Source of the DNA: Methanoculleus sp. 7T
GTDB taxonomy: Archaea > Halobacteriota > Methanomicrobia > Methanomicrobiales > Methanoculleaceae
DNA: 64,000 bases
NCBI RefSeq assembly: GCF_023195915.1
Contig: NZ_JALPRP010000001.1
Span: 496,001-560,000, forward strand
Direction of reading: 5' to 3'
The translations under genes and the position numbers were made by a program. Positions 8,891 to 17,342 of this stretch are shown one piece after another. The first letter of the stretch is position 1; each line of letters begins with the position of its first letter. The notes under the pieces are model-generated. The model did no database searches. It saw only the letters and a list, made by a program, of their open reading frames with translations, and had not been told where the DNA came from.

Positions 8891-9307
8891 CCGCACTCAA
8901 AGACCCGCGAGGCCCCCATGGATCACGCCCCGCAGCCGGGGCTGCCGACAAGAGCGGCGTTTCGCAGAGTGACGGCACCCGGCATGCATCCGCCCGGACA
9001 ACCTACCCGGGAGTCGACCCCACAAGGCCGGAAGCCCGCCGATTAGGGTCCGATTGGGGTTGAGCCACATCCAAACACCCCAAACATCAGTCCCGCCCCC
9101 GAGAACAAAGAGATAGATATAAACCACATAATGCTATACCTACAATGGGGCAGGGCAAATACGATACCGCAAGAGCATACAACCCAACCGGGTGCCCTGC
9201 AGCACACCCATTCTGCCCTATCGCCGTCCCACGACCACGGACATCACCGGCCGTTCAACCGACAAAGCGACTATTGAAATACCGATGTTGACAAGAAGGT
9301 ATGCAAA
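8891..9307. other. Gap before the 9308 gene, with a TATA-like site
   Basis: No gene is seen. AGATATAAACC near 9114-9124 is a plausible archaeal TATA element and may drive the 9308-11970 operon with a long leader. Confidence 0.3.
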
Positions 9308-9853
9308 ATGGAAGAGCCTGATAACCGCAAAGACCCAAACAAGTACCAGAAGTTCAAGAAAGTAGACGGAGCCACCTACCAGCGGGTCAACCAGTTCCTG
9401 CGCAAACACACCCACATCACCGCACGGGAGTGGGCGATCGCACGCCTCTGCGCAGACTTCAAGACCACCAGCGGCTCGGAGATGACATTCATCGGCGAGA
9501 ACCTCCCCGACCTCTGCCCATTCATGGTCGATACCTACACGCCGCAGGCGGTCAACCAAGCGAGGAGTTCGTTCAAGAAAAAAGTGAAGAAGGCGGGCGC
9601 CACATTCTTCTACGGGGCCATGTGCGGGTTCTTCACCGCAGAAGAACTCGACGAGATCCTCTTTGAGGCAAGCGAAGTCGCCCGGTTCCTGCTGGAGGTG
9701 GAAGGGACGAGCCTGAACATCGACGACGAGATCGAGATCGAGGACCGGATCACCGAGGTGATGCGCGGCGTGGCCGAGGCGGCGTCGGTCATCCTAAAGT
9801 CCAGACCCGGCCAGGACGAGAACACAACCGAAGAAGAGAACGAAGACCCATGA
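9308..9853 (+). CDS. Conserved archaeal protein of unknown function (DUF5806-like)
   Basis: A 181-residue soluble protein beginning MEEPDNRKDPNKYQKFKKVDG, with a charged N-terminus, a middle part containing WAIARLCADFKT and ENLPDLCPFMVDTYTP, and a strongly acidic tail. It resembles proteins of methanogens and haloarchaea annotated as DUF5806, but I recall that family only loosely. It overlaps the next gene by four bases (ATGA), so it is translationally coupled to the MobB-MoaE fusion. That suggests a link with molybdenum cofactor metabolism, but this is context only. No membrane segment or catalytic motif is visible. Confidence 0.6.
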   Translation: MEEPDNRKDPNKYQKFKKVDGATYQRVNQFLRKHTHITAREWAIARLCADFKTTSGSEMTFIGENLPDLCPFMVDTYTPQAVNQARSSFKKKVKKAGATFFYGAMCGFFTAEELDEILFEASEVARFLLEVEGTSLNIDDEIEIEDRITEVMRGVAEAASVILKSRPGQDENTTEEENEDP

Positions 9854-10605
9854 AGATCATCCAGATTGTCGGCAGTTCGAACGCCGGAAAGACCACATTC
9901 ATAAGGAGCCTGATCCCGGCGCTCTCCGCACACGGGACCGTCGGGGCGATCAAGCACCTGGGGCACCACGGGTTCGGACTCGAACCCGGAAAAGACACCA
10001 CCCTCTACTATGAATCGCATGCTGCTATATCCGGCGGCGTCGACGACGACAAGTCGGTCATCGTCAGGCGCGAAAACGACCTCGACTCATCTCTCGAGAC
10101 CCTCTGCAACGCCGGGATCGAGTACGCCATCCTTGAGGGGTTCAAGTCCCGCCTATTCCCTCGAGTCGTGATAGGCGACCTCCCGAGCGAGAACGTCGTC
10201 CTCCGGAACCCCACCGTCGACGAGGTGATCGCCGCACTCCCGAAGTTCGAGGACTACTACACCGTCGAAGGGCTGGCCAGGGAGTTGAAGCGCGAGTGCG
10301 GCGTCTCGCATGCCGGGGCCGTCCTCACATTCAACGGAATCGTCAGGGAATGGACCGGTACCGAGCGGACCGAATATCTGGAGTTCGACGAGACCGTCGA
10401 CGCCCTGACGGAGAGCATCAAAAGAGAGATTGAATCGGTCCCGGGGATCATCGGCGCACGGTTCTACCACCGGAAAGGACGGCTCTATGCCGGAGAAGAT
10501 ATAACCTATCTTGCTATACTTGCAGAGCACCGCGAGGAGGCGTTTGCCGCCGCGAGCAGTGCTATTGATCGGCTGAAACGGGAACTACACGACGCGGAGA
10601 AGTGA
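9850..10605 (+). CDS. MobB-MoaE fusion, molybdenum cofactor biosynthesis
   Basis: The N-terminal half (about residues 1-125) is a MobB-type GTPase with the P-loop GSSNAGKTT at 8-16 and KHLGHHGF, which assists guanine dinucleotide attachment to molybdopterin. The C-terminal half is a MoaE-like molybdopterin synthase large subunit: GAVLTFNGIVREWTG, EYLEFDETVDA, FYHRKGRLYAGEDITYLAI and HREEAFAA. The usual C-terminal P-[IF]-W-K motif of MoaE is missing; the protein stops at LKRELHDAEK, keeping only the first conserved lysine. The cofactor serves formate and formylmethanofuran dehydrogenases. It overlaps the upstream gene and is followed seven bases later by glmM. Confidence 0.85.
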   Translation: MKIIQIVGSSNAGKTTFIRSLIPALSAHGTVGAIKHLGHHGFGLEPGKDTTLYYESHAAISGGVDDDKSVIVRRENDLDSSLETLCNAGIEYAILEGFKSRLFPRVVIGDLPSENVVLRNPTVDEVIAALPKFEDYYTVEGLARELKRECGVSHAGAVLTFNGIVREWTGTERTEYLEFDETVDALTESIKREIESVPGIIGARFYHRKGRLYAGEDITYLAILAEHREEAFAAASSAIDRLKRELHDAEK

Positions 10606-10611
10606 CAAGAG

Positions 10612-11970
10612 ATGCGAAACGGAAAACGGATGTTTGGAACGAACGGCGTGCGGGGCGTGGTCGGAGAGGAGATGACACCGGCCCTCGTCCTCAAGATCGG
10701 CGCCGCGCTCGGATCGATGAGGAAAGGTACTATCGCCGTCGGCAGGGATACGAGGACATCCGGCGAAGCCCTGGCTTACGCCCTCAAGGCCGGACTCCTG
10801 ATGACCGGGTGCGACGTTGTGGACATGGGCATCCTCCCTACGCCGGCCCTACAGTACATCATAAAGACAAACCGGCTCAACGGCGGGGCGATGATCACCG
10901 CATCCCATAACCCCCCCGAGTACAACGGCGTGAAGATCATCGAGGCCGACGGCACCGAGATGCCGGACGACGAGATCATCCGGCTCGAAGACCGGTTCTT
11001 CGCCGGTGAGTTCGACGCAGCCCCATGGGACGGCGTCGGCACGGAGACCGCCGCACCCGACCGGCTTGAAGAGTACATCGAGGCCGTCGTAGGGCACTTC
11101 CCGGCAGGCATCGGAGAGGGCATGACCGTCGTCGTCGACCCCGGTTCCGGCCCCGCAGCCCTCACCACCCCGCTCATCCTCTCAAGGATGGGCTGCCGGG
11201 TCCATACCATCAACGCCCGGCTCGACGGCACCTTCCCGGGCCGAATGCCCGAACCGACACCCGAAGGGCTGCAGCCCCTCTCGGAGATGGTCGTCGCGAC
11301 GGGCGCCGACTTCGGGGTGGCGCACGACGGCGATGCCGACCGAGCGGTCTTCGTTGATAACAAAGGACGCTATATAGAAGAGAACTATGAGTTCGGGCTG
11401 GTCGAGGACTACGTCTGCGGCAAGAACAACGGGGGGCTCGTCGTCACCCCGGTCGCCACCTCCCGTCTGATCCGGGATATCGCAGAACGGCACGGATGCA
11501 CCGTCGACTACACCCCCGTAGGGAGCATCTACGTCGCAAGGAGGATGATCGAACTCATCGGACAGGGGAAGAAGGTTTCATTCGGGGGCGAAGGAAACGG
11601 CGGCCTGATCTACCCCGACCACCAGTTCTGCCGGGACGGGGGCATGACCGCCGCTATGATGGTGGCGGTTCTCGCAAACCGTAACGGCAGAGCACTCTCG
11701 GATATCCTCGATGAACTCCCTGCGTACCACCTCATCAAAGAGAAGCATCACACCCAAGACCCCCCCGCACTGGTCCGTGCCGTCGAGGAGGCGTTCTCGG
11801 GAGAGACCATCGAGAAGATCGACGGCATCAAGATCGTCAGGGACGATGCTTGGGCGCTGGTGCGGGCGTCGGGCACGGAACCGATGATCAGAATCATGAT
11901 CGAGTCCAAAGACCCGAATATCGCGGAAGCGATGCACCGAGAGATCATTCAGGCGGTCAGGCAGGCATGA
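10612..11970 (+). CDS. glmM: Phosphoglucosamine mutase / phosphomannomutase family
   Basis: A 452-residue alpha-D-phosphohexomutase. The phosphoserine loop TASHNPP has its serine at residue 98. The magnesium loop DGDADR is at 239-244. GGEGNGG carries the sugar-binding motif and RASGTEPM the phosphate-binding loop near the C-terminus. It converts glucosamine-6-phosphate to the 1-phosphate, or mannose-6-phosphate to the 1-phosphate, for UDP-GlcNAc or GDP-mannose synthesis; archaeal members can do both. It lies seven bases after the MobB-MoaE gene, apparently co-transcribed. A hairpin CACCTG...CAGGTG at 11977-12000 follows it. Confidence 0.88.
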   Translation: MRNGKRMFGTNGVRGVVGEEMTPALVLKIGAALGSMRKGTIAVGRDTRTSGEALAYALKAGLLMTGCDVVDMGILPTPALQYIIKTNRLNGGAMITASHNPPEYNGVKIIEADGTEMPDDEIIRLEDRFFAGEFDAAPWDGVGTETAAPDRLEEYIEAVVGHFPAGIGEGMTVVVDPGSGPAALTTPLILSRMGCRVHTINARLDGTFPGRMPEPTPEGLQPLSEMVVATGADFGVAHDGDADRAVFVDNKGRYIEENYEFGLVEDYVCGKNNGGLVVTPVATSRLIRDIAERHGCTVDYTPVGSIYVARRMIELIGQGKKVSFGGEGNGGLIYPDHQFCRDGGMTAAMMVAVLANRNGRALSDILDELPAYHLIKEKHHTQDPPALVRAVEEAFSGETIEKIDGIKIVRDDAWALVRASGTEPMIRIMIESKDPNIAEAMHREIIQAVRQA

Positions 11971-12186
11971 GCGTCGCACCTGTGCGGAGCTGTGCAGGTG
12001 AGACCAACCCCTCATTAAGCATTCCATTCATGGTGCCGCAAGGGACTCCTACCTTCCACCATATCTCAAGCATTTTTGAGGAACTCTCCAAATCCCATCA
12101 AAAGACGTTCTTGCAGGAGAGGGACAATCTATATATACGATAATTGATATGCATGATACAGAACCTACTGGAGAGCGCTGATCAAA
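11971..12186. other. Intergenic region with post-glmM hairpin
   Basis: A six-base-pair inverted repeat CACCTG/CAGGTG lies at 11977-12000, seven bases past the glmM stop, without a U-run. The rest is AT-richer leader sequence before the 12187 gene. Confidence 0.35.
12129..12138 (+). promoter_or_regulatory. TATA box of the 1188-residue protein gene
   Basis: CTATATATAC is a near-ideal archaeal TATA box, followed by a roughly 20-30 base leader that contains GGAGAG about ten bases before the ATG at 12187. Confidence 0.55.
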
Positions 12187-15100
12187 ATGAACGGTAAACC
12201 ACAAATGAAGCAGAAGATCAACTCCGCGATCTCTTCCGGTGATCTGCGTGAGGTTGAGAAAGTAGTTTTGGATATCTCAGAAACTCAGACGCGCAAAGAG
12301 AAGAAATCGCTCTACGAGCAGATGAATGCCGCTCTCGTAAAGACAGCGTTCGAAGAGAACCAACCGGAACTCTTGAGTCAACTCGTCGAACCGACAAAAG
12401 AGGAGGTATTCGATCTTGTCCGGCGTGTTGCCGGGCTCTACCGCGAAAATAAGAAAGATGCGTGGTTCTCCGCAATATTTACCTTAGTCGACAAACTCGA
12501 CCGTAAGAGTCACCAATCCGATATCCTCGCCGAGATCTCCCGCGATCTTGTCCAGGCCGGGGTCGACACCGGAGACGTTCACTACATCAAGAAAGGGGAG
12601 GAGACATTCGATCAGATCAGCATCCGTAAATACCGCTCGGCAATCCTCACCGAGATTATCCCGCTCTTCATCCAGTATGGGCAGAAATATCAAAACGTCG
12701 ATATCATGCAGTATGCTCTCCAAATACTCTCCGAGATCGGCGATATATCAAAACAGGCCCAACTTCATGCTGATCTGGCGAGGGCAATCGCCGGTTCCGG
12801 TATCGAGGCAGGCGACATCAACCTTGTGATCAACGGGCTTTTGAGCGCCACCGAGATCAACCAGAAGATCCGGCGCACCAACTCGATCGCCGACATCGTG
12901 GACGCATCCTGGAAGTCGTCGTTGAAGAAGGAGATCTCCGATATCGAACAGATCATAGACGCTCTCTCGGGGATCCCGGAAGAACGGCTTACAGAAGTCC
13001 TTGCGGTTCTGACCGAGCAACTTCTCGACCGCCAGCGGGACAAGAAACAGGTCTACGCAAAACTGCTCAGGCTCGACGATGAGAAGCCCTGGGCGGGCCA
13101 GACCCTCGTCCTCGAACTCCTGAAGAAAGCGGAGCGGAGCGGAGAGCGCTGGTACCTCGAGAAGGCGTTTGAGTTCAACGCCCGGAGTACGGTGGAGACG
13201 CAACTCCCCATCGAGGAGATCGTCCTCTCCGGGATCGCGGTCGTCGAGAAGAGCGGCAACCCGACCATCCTCCTCGACATCACGCCACTGATCGACGAGT
13301 CGTGCGACGCCGCAAAGGCGGCCCAACTCTACCGGCAGATCACCGACGCACTCTCCCGGATGGGCGACTTCTACCATGCGATCGAGGTCATGAAGATGGC
13401 CAGCGCCAGCGCACAGAGGATCAACGCCCAATTTTTCGATACCAGTGTCCGCCTGACCAAAGAGGGTATCCGTCGCGACGAGATCGGACTCGTCCGCGAG
13501 AATATCCTCGCCGCACTGGAGATCGATATCGCCGACTCGCTGGTACACCAGGCGGTGACCGACTTCTGCAAGGAGTATGACTTCGATGAAGTCGTCAGGC
13601 ACATACCGGCCATAAAGGAACTTGTCAGGTCGCACCAGGCACAGGACACCCTGCTCCTTGAGTGCAACACCATCCTGATTGATCGCGGGTTCGTTCGCCA
13701 GAAAGACTCGTCCGCCCTTGTGGACTTGGTGAGCCAGATCGAACAGCAGACTCTGCGCGAACAGGCGATCTCGACCATCGCCGTAGAGATGGCAAAAATC
13801 GGCGTCTCCCGAAAAGACCGGGACCTCCTCCGGCGTGCAACCGGGCTCACCTGTGAGATCATGAACCAGCAGGCGCGGGCGGAGGCGCTGGGGGGCATCG
13901 TGGACCAGGCGGCCGTGCTCGCAGTAGAGGACGGCGACCTCGACCTCCTCCACGGGATGCGGGTCCTCTCCGCATCTCTGCTGGAGCGGGACTACTGCCT
14001 CTTTGCAATGGGCAAGGTGATCCACGGCCTGATCATGTACGGGATCGAGCAACTCTCGCTCCGGGCGCTCGATGAGGCGACCCAGATCCTCACCCAGATC
14101 ACAGACCCGTCCCTGCAGAGGCAACTCGTAGACCCCCTCATCGAGGGCTACGTCCGGGTCGGGAGCCTGCAGGCGGCAGACCAACTTTCCCGGGGGAAGG
14201 CCCGAGTCTTTGAGGAGATGATGGAACCGTTCGAGATCGCGCTCGACCTCCTCCAGACCAGCACCCCGCGCGAGGAAGTCTCGATCAAGATAGCGAGTTA
14301 CGTCGATATCATGCTCGAGTACACGCAGGTCTATGCGAGCCCGATCTTTGCCGTCCCCATGGCCCTCTTCTCTCTGGAGATCGAGGGCGAGTACGAGCGG
14401 ACCGCCATGATCCAGCGGATCCTCACCATCTTCACCGACTACATCAAGGAGTTCGACTCGGCCGACCCCTACGAGGTGATGGCCTACCTCCTCGAGGGCA
14501 TCGAGGGGGCGACGGCGGCGCCGCAGGTGCTTGAGTTGATGTACCGCCTCTTCGAGCACACGGGCGACGTCTACGCCCGGTATTCGGGGATGTACCGTAT
14601 CGTGAGCGCCTACTCGGCTCTCGGAAACGTTGAGCGGGCCGAGGAGATCATCCGGAGGCTCCACGAGACCATCGGTACCATCGCCGAGCCGTCCATCCGC
14701 GCGATCATGCTCTCGGACCTTGCCGGGCTCATGGCGGCGATCGACCATGCCGCAGCAAGGGGGTACCTTGCCGAGGCGCAGGGGATGCTTGAGTTCGTCG
14801 GGCCGGAGCGGGAGGCGTTCGTCAGGAAGAACCTGATATACGCGGCAAGAAGCCTCAACGCCGTCAACCGGCAGGAGAAGGATATCGACTGGGCGGTCGA
14901 GCAGGTCGGCAAGATCGAGGACCCGGTGGAGTACGTGGATGCTCTCGCAGCCGTCTTCGATATGGTCAGCGAGCCTGCACAGAGAAAAGAGATCCTCTCG
15001 GCTATGTGCCACACCGTGGTGAGCATCCCCTCTCCCTATATCCGGCTCTCGATGCTCTTTGACGTGGCGCAGTTCGCCGAGACCTACGGCGATGAAGAAG

Positions 15101-15753
15101 AGGTCGAAGAACTGCTGGACGGCATGGAGAGGACCGCCGGATACGTCCAGATCCCGTTCATCACCGCGATGACGCGGCAGCGGATGGCTCAGATGCTCTT
15201 CTCGTTCTACCGGAAGAGCGGGAAACCGGCCATCCAGCAGCGGGCCGTCGATATCGTCTCAACGATCGACGACGACAGGATCCGCTACAGCCTGATGGTC
15301 CAACTTGAGCAGGCGATGCCCCAATCCTGGAAGAACACGGTCTACGGCAGGATCCTTGACTGCCGCGACAAGATCCGGAGCGGCGAGTATACCACGAAGG
15401 ATATGGTCGCGCTCGACCGGGCGATACGGGCGGCGCCCGACCGGGCGAAGCGGGCGGTTTATTACACCGAACTCTTCCTCATCGCCAGGAACGCAGGACA
15501 GCAGGAGGTTGCGGACAGGATGCTCCTCTGCGCGCTCGAAGAGGCGCGGATCATCAGGCCGCTCTCACGACGGGCCTTTGTCCTCGGAGACATGGCGTGC
15601 CGGGTTTATGCGGAGCGCTACGAGGACCGGTCGAGGGAGATCCTCGACATGGCCGTGAGCGAGGCCCTCAACATCCGCGACTCGGCGGTCAGAGACGAGG
15701 TATACGACGAACTGGATATGTCCGTGCGGATCATCCAGGAGCACTGGCTGTGA
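12187..15753 (+). CDS. Very large soluble alpha-helical repeat protein, function unknown
   Basis: A 1188-residue protein with no signal peptide, membrane segment or recognisable catalytic motif. It is made almost entirely of amphipathic helices with repeating signatures such as a hydrophobic helix ending in D/E-A-A, A-x-x-L and LLD/LLE, resembling TPR/HEAT-type solenoids though units are too diverged to count by eye. It starts MNGKPQMKQKINSAISSGDL; the second methionine is an alternative start. It has its own strong TATA box at 12129 and overlaps the acylphosphatase start by two bases. Such solenoids are usually scaffolds. I recall similar giant proteins in other Methanomicrobiales but cannot name the family. 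Confidence 0.75.
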   Translation: MNGKPQMKQKINSAISSGDLREVEKVVLDISETQTRKEKKSLYEQMNAALVKTAFEENQPELLSQLVEPTKEEVFDLVRRVAGLYRENKKDAWFSAIFTLVDKLDRKSHQSDILAEISRDLVQAGVDTGDVHYIKKGEETFDQISIRKYRSAILTEIIPLFIQYGQKYQNVDIMQYALQILSEIGDISKQAQLHADLARAIAGSGIEAGDINLVINGLLSATEINQKIRRTNSIADIVDASWKSSLKKEISDIEQIIDALSGIPEERLTEVLAVLTEQLLDRQRDKKQVYAKLLRLDDEKPWAGQTLVLELLKKAERSGERWYLEKAFEFNARSTVETQLPIEEIVLSGIAVVEKSGNPTILLDITPLIDESCDAAKAAQLYRQITDALSRMGDFYHAIEVMKMASASAQRINAQFFDTSVRLTKEGIRRDEIGLVRENILAALEIDIADSLVHQAVTDFCKEYDFDEVVRHIPAIKELVRSHQAQDTLLLECNTILIDRGFVRQKDSSALVDLVSQIEQQTLREQAISTIAVEMAKIGVSRKDRDLLRRATGLTCEIMNQQARAEALGGIVDQAAVLAVEDGDLDLLHGMRVLSASLLERDYCLFAMGKVIHGLIMYGIEQLSLRALDEATQILTQITDPSLQRQLVDPLIEGYVRVGSLQAADQLSRGKARVFEEMMEPFEIALDLLQTSTPREEVSIKIASYVDIMLEYTQVYASPIFAVPMALFSLEIEGEYERTAMIQRILTIFTDYIKEFDSADPYEVMAYLLEGIEGATAAPQVLELMYRLFEHTGDVYARYSGMYRIVSAYSALGNVERAEEIIRRLHETIGTIAEPSIRAIMLSDLAGLMAAIDHAAARGYLAEAQGMLEFVGPEREAFVRKNLIYAARSLNAVNRQEKDIDWAVEQVGKIEDPVEYVDALAAVFDMVSEPAQRKEILSAMCHTVVSIPSPYIRLSMLFDVAQFAETYGDEEEVEELLDGMERTAGYVQIPFITAMTRQRMAQMLFSFYRKSGKPAIQQRAVDIVSTIDDDRIRYSLMVQLEQAMPQSWKNTVYGRILDCRDKIRSGEYTTKDMVALDRAIRAAPDRAKRAVYYTELFLIARNAGQQEVADRMLLCALEEARIIRPLSRRAFVLGDMACRVYAERYEDRSREILDMAVSEALNIRDSAVRDEVYDELDMSVRIIQEHWL

Positions 15754-16043
15754 AGACGATCGAGATCAGGATCTCGGGAAGAGTGCAGGGTGTCGGCTTT
15801 CGTGCATGCATACGGAGGATCGCAACCAACCTCGGCGTCGGCGGCGAGGCGATGAACCTCCCCAACGGGAGGGTGCTCATCACCGCCACCGGCGAACCCG
15901 TCGTCCTCGATAAATTCGTCTCCATGCTGTATGGGTGCCCCCGGGCCGTCATCAGGGATCTCTCCCAGAGGGAGGTTCCTCTTGCCCCCTACGGGGAGTT
16001 TACGATCCAGCGGGGCGCCGACGCCTACCAGTACAGCACGTGA
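15750..16043 (+). CDS. acyP: Acylphosphatase
   Basis: A 97-residue protein read from the GTG at 15750, which overlaps the TGA of the preceding gene, so it is translationally coupled. It contains the family signature GRVQGVGFRACIRR, with the catalytic arginine in GFR, and NLPNGRV, where the conserved catalytic asparagine is expected. It hydrolyses acyl phosphates such as acetyl or carbamoyl phosphate. The C-terminal part, after about residue 60, is less typical. Its 3' end overlaps the convergent cas1 gene by 19 bases. Confidence 0.85.
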   Translation: MKTIEIRISGRVQGVGFRACIRRIATNLGVGGEAMNLPNGRVLITATGEPVVLDKFVSMLYGCPRAVIRDLSQREVPLAPYGEFTIQRGADAYQYST

Positions 16044-16960
16044 AACTCGGCATTCTCAAGAAGCGCCTCCCGCAGGATGCGCACCTGCGTATCGATCCGG
16101 GACTGCTCGATCGATTCGCGAAGCGCCTCCACCAGCCGGGTTGAGAGGCTCCCGTCAAGATAGCACCTCTTTTCGCTGCACTCGTAGTCTCCGTCCGAGA
16201 CTCCGTCCCGGGCAAACCCAAGGACGGTGCGGTCCACCATCCTCGCTTTCTGAGGTTCGATGAGATCGTAGACAAGGCTCCCGGCTCCCTCGTGGAGCAT
16301 GCCGAGGTCAGGGTCGAGATGGGCGCCGACGAGGGAGACACAGCAGTTGCCGTAGAGCATCGCGTACCCGAGCGAGAACATGGCGTTGACCGGGTCGCGG
16401 TAAGGGCGGCTTGCCCTGCGCCGGAACCCAAGTTCCGGCGGGAGCGTGCGGGAGAGTACCTCATAGTACATATCAGTGGTCAGGCGGGAGAGCCTCCGCA
16501 GTTCCTCCATGGTGACCGAGGCCGCAAGTTCCTCCCTGGCTTGGTGAAGGAAGTCCTGTTCCCCGGCATAGAAGAGATCCTGCCCGGCATGGCCGGAGAG
16601 TTCCTCAAGGAGGAGGAGCCTCGACTGCAACCCGGCCGTTGCGAGTGGCTGGGCGAACCGATGGGGGGCGGCACGTTCCTGGGCGAGGCGCACCGCCCCG
16701 TCCGGCCGGTAGCCGTAGGGGTAGAGGTAGCCGACGGGCGTGCCGTCGATATCGAAGAAGGTGATGGCAGCGCCGGCTTTGAGGAGGTTTGTCACCGCCG
16801 AGGTGTGCAGGGTATGGCCGCCGACGACCAGGAGGTGCTCCACCTCTTGGAGCGGGTACCGCCGGGTGGCGCTCCCGTGCGCGACGACCAGTTCCTGTGT
16901 CGTCGCCTTGATGTGCCCCCCGTAGCCGATGACGGGGAGCCAGGGTTCCGTCGCTGTCAT
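16025..16960 (-). CDS. cas1: Solo Cas1-family protein (no cas2, no CRISPR nearby)
   Basis: A 311-residue Cas1: N-terminal beta-sandwich (VIGYGGHIKA, LLVVGGHTLHTSAVTNLLKAGAAITFFD) and C-terminal helical catalytic domain. The domain contains RPYRDPVNAMFSLGYAMLYG, LVGAHLDPDLGMLHEG and SLVYDLIEP. H223, D232 and E235 occupy the expected C-terminal metal-ligand places. The first ligand, normally a glutamate in an E-G-x-A-A-x-x-Y context, aligns by eye with S158 in RRLSRLTTDMYY, so the site may be altered. No other cas gene or repeat array is in the window. It matches the stand-alone Cas1 proteins known from Methanomicrobia, distinct from casposons, as no polymerase is adjacent. Confidence 0.88.
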   Translation of the reverse strand: MTATEPWLPVIGYGGHIKATTQELVVAHGSATRRYPLQEVEHLLVVGGHTLHTSAVTNLLKAGAAITFFDIDGTPVGYLYPYGYRPDGAVRLAQERAAPHRFAQPLATAGLQSRLLLLEELSGHAGQDLFYAGEQDFLHQAREELAASVTMEELRRLSRLTTDMYYEVLSRTLPPELGFRRRASRPYRDPVNAMFSLGYAMLYGNCCVSLVGAHLDPDLGMLHEGAGSLVYDLIEPQKARMVDRTVLGFARDGVSDGDYECSEKRCYLDGSLSTRLVEALRESIEQSRIDTQVRILREALLENAEFHVLYW

Positions 16961-16978
16961 CAGATCACTCTGAAAGTG

Positions 16979-16986
16979 ACTATAAG
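16979..16986 (-). promoter_or_regulatory. TATA box of cas1
   Basis: CTTATAGT on the minus strand is centred about 23 bases before the ATG at 16960, giving a leaderless or nearly leaderless transcript. Confidence 0.45.
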
Positions 16987-17223
16987 GCGGTTTTTGGTGA
17001 TTAATGCATCGAACCGGCGGCGTACAGGTCGGCAGGGCGGGTGAGCGTCAGCGCCGCCGCTGCTCCCGCAAACGGTCGAACTCCGACGAATCAAGGACGT
17101 TGGCGCTTTTTCCGGAAAATATTCCTAGAAAGATGGACCAAGCCGGAGGCTGCTACGGTGTACCATGCCACAGGTTAACAAACCTTTTCCGCACCGACTA
17201 CCCATGTAAAGGTAGAGTATACC

Positions 17224-17321
17224 CGGCTGTATCGTCGCTACTGCGTAACGATGAGCCGCCGAGGATCTTGACGACCAGATAACAGCGTACGGCCGATGGG
17301 GGTTCGAATCCTCTTCGGCCG
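17224..17321 (+). ncRNA. Structured leader with tRNA-minihelix-like hairpin upstream of paaK
   Basis: Three stems can be drawn. Stem 1 (17224-17258): CGGCT, ATCGT and CGC pair with GCG, ACGAT and AGCCG around a TACT loop. The hairpin at 17290-17321 pairs CGGCCGA with TCGGCCG and GGGGG with CCTCT around TTCGAAT. That is exactly a 7-bp acceptor stem plus 5-bp T stem and 7-base T loop, with one unpaired T in place of the rest of a tRNA. A third stem, GCCG..GAGGAT (17255-17266) with ATCCTC..CGGC (17308-17319), competes with both. It ends 21 bases before the paaK ATG. A cis-regulatory RNA or a tRNA relic are both possible. Confidence 0.4.
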
Positions 17322-17342
17322 GCGGAATACCGATGGGATATT

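Noticed and set aside
8386-8978. Overlapping open frames of 130-160 codons around repeat copy C
   Set aside because: Proline/arginine-rich translations in several frames at once, as expected of GC-rich repeat DNA.
12748-15012. A 754-codon minus-strand open frame opposite the giant helical protein gene
   Set aside because: It is the antisense shadow of a GC-rich gene; its translation is rich in R, D, H and V with no domain, while the plus frame has a TATA box, ribosome binding site and coherent helices.
16961-17223. A CRISPR array next to cas1
   Set aside because: No regularly spaced direct repeats are present here or elsewhere in the window.
17290-17321. A complete tRNA gene at the GGTTCGAATCC motif
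   Set aside because: The T arm and acceptor pair directly with each other; no D arm or anticodon arm can be placed. A Tyr-like CCCGGCTGTA upstream has a pyrimidine at position 37 and no matching second exon.
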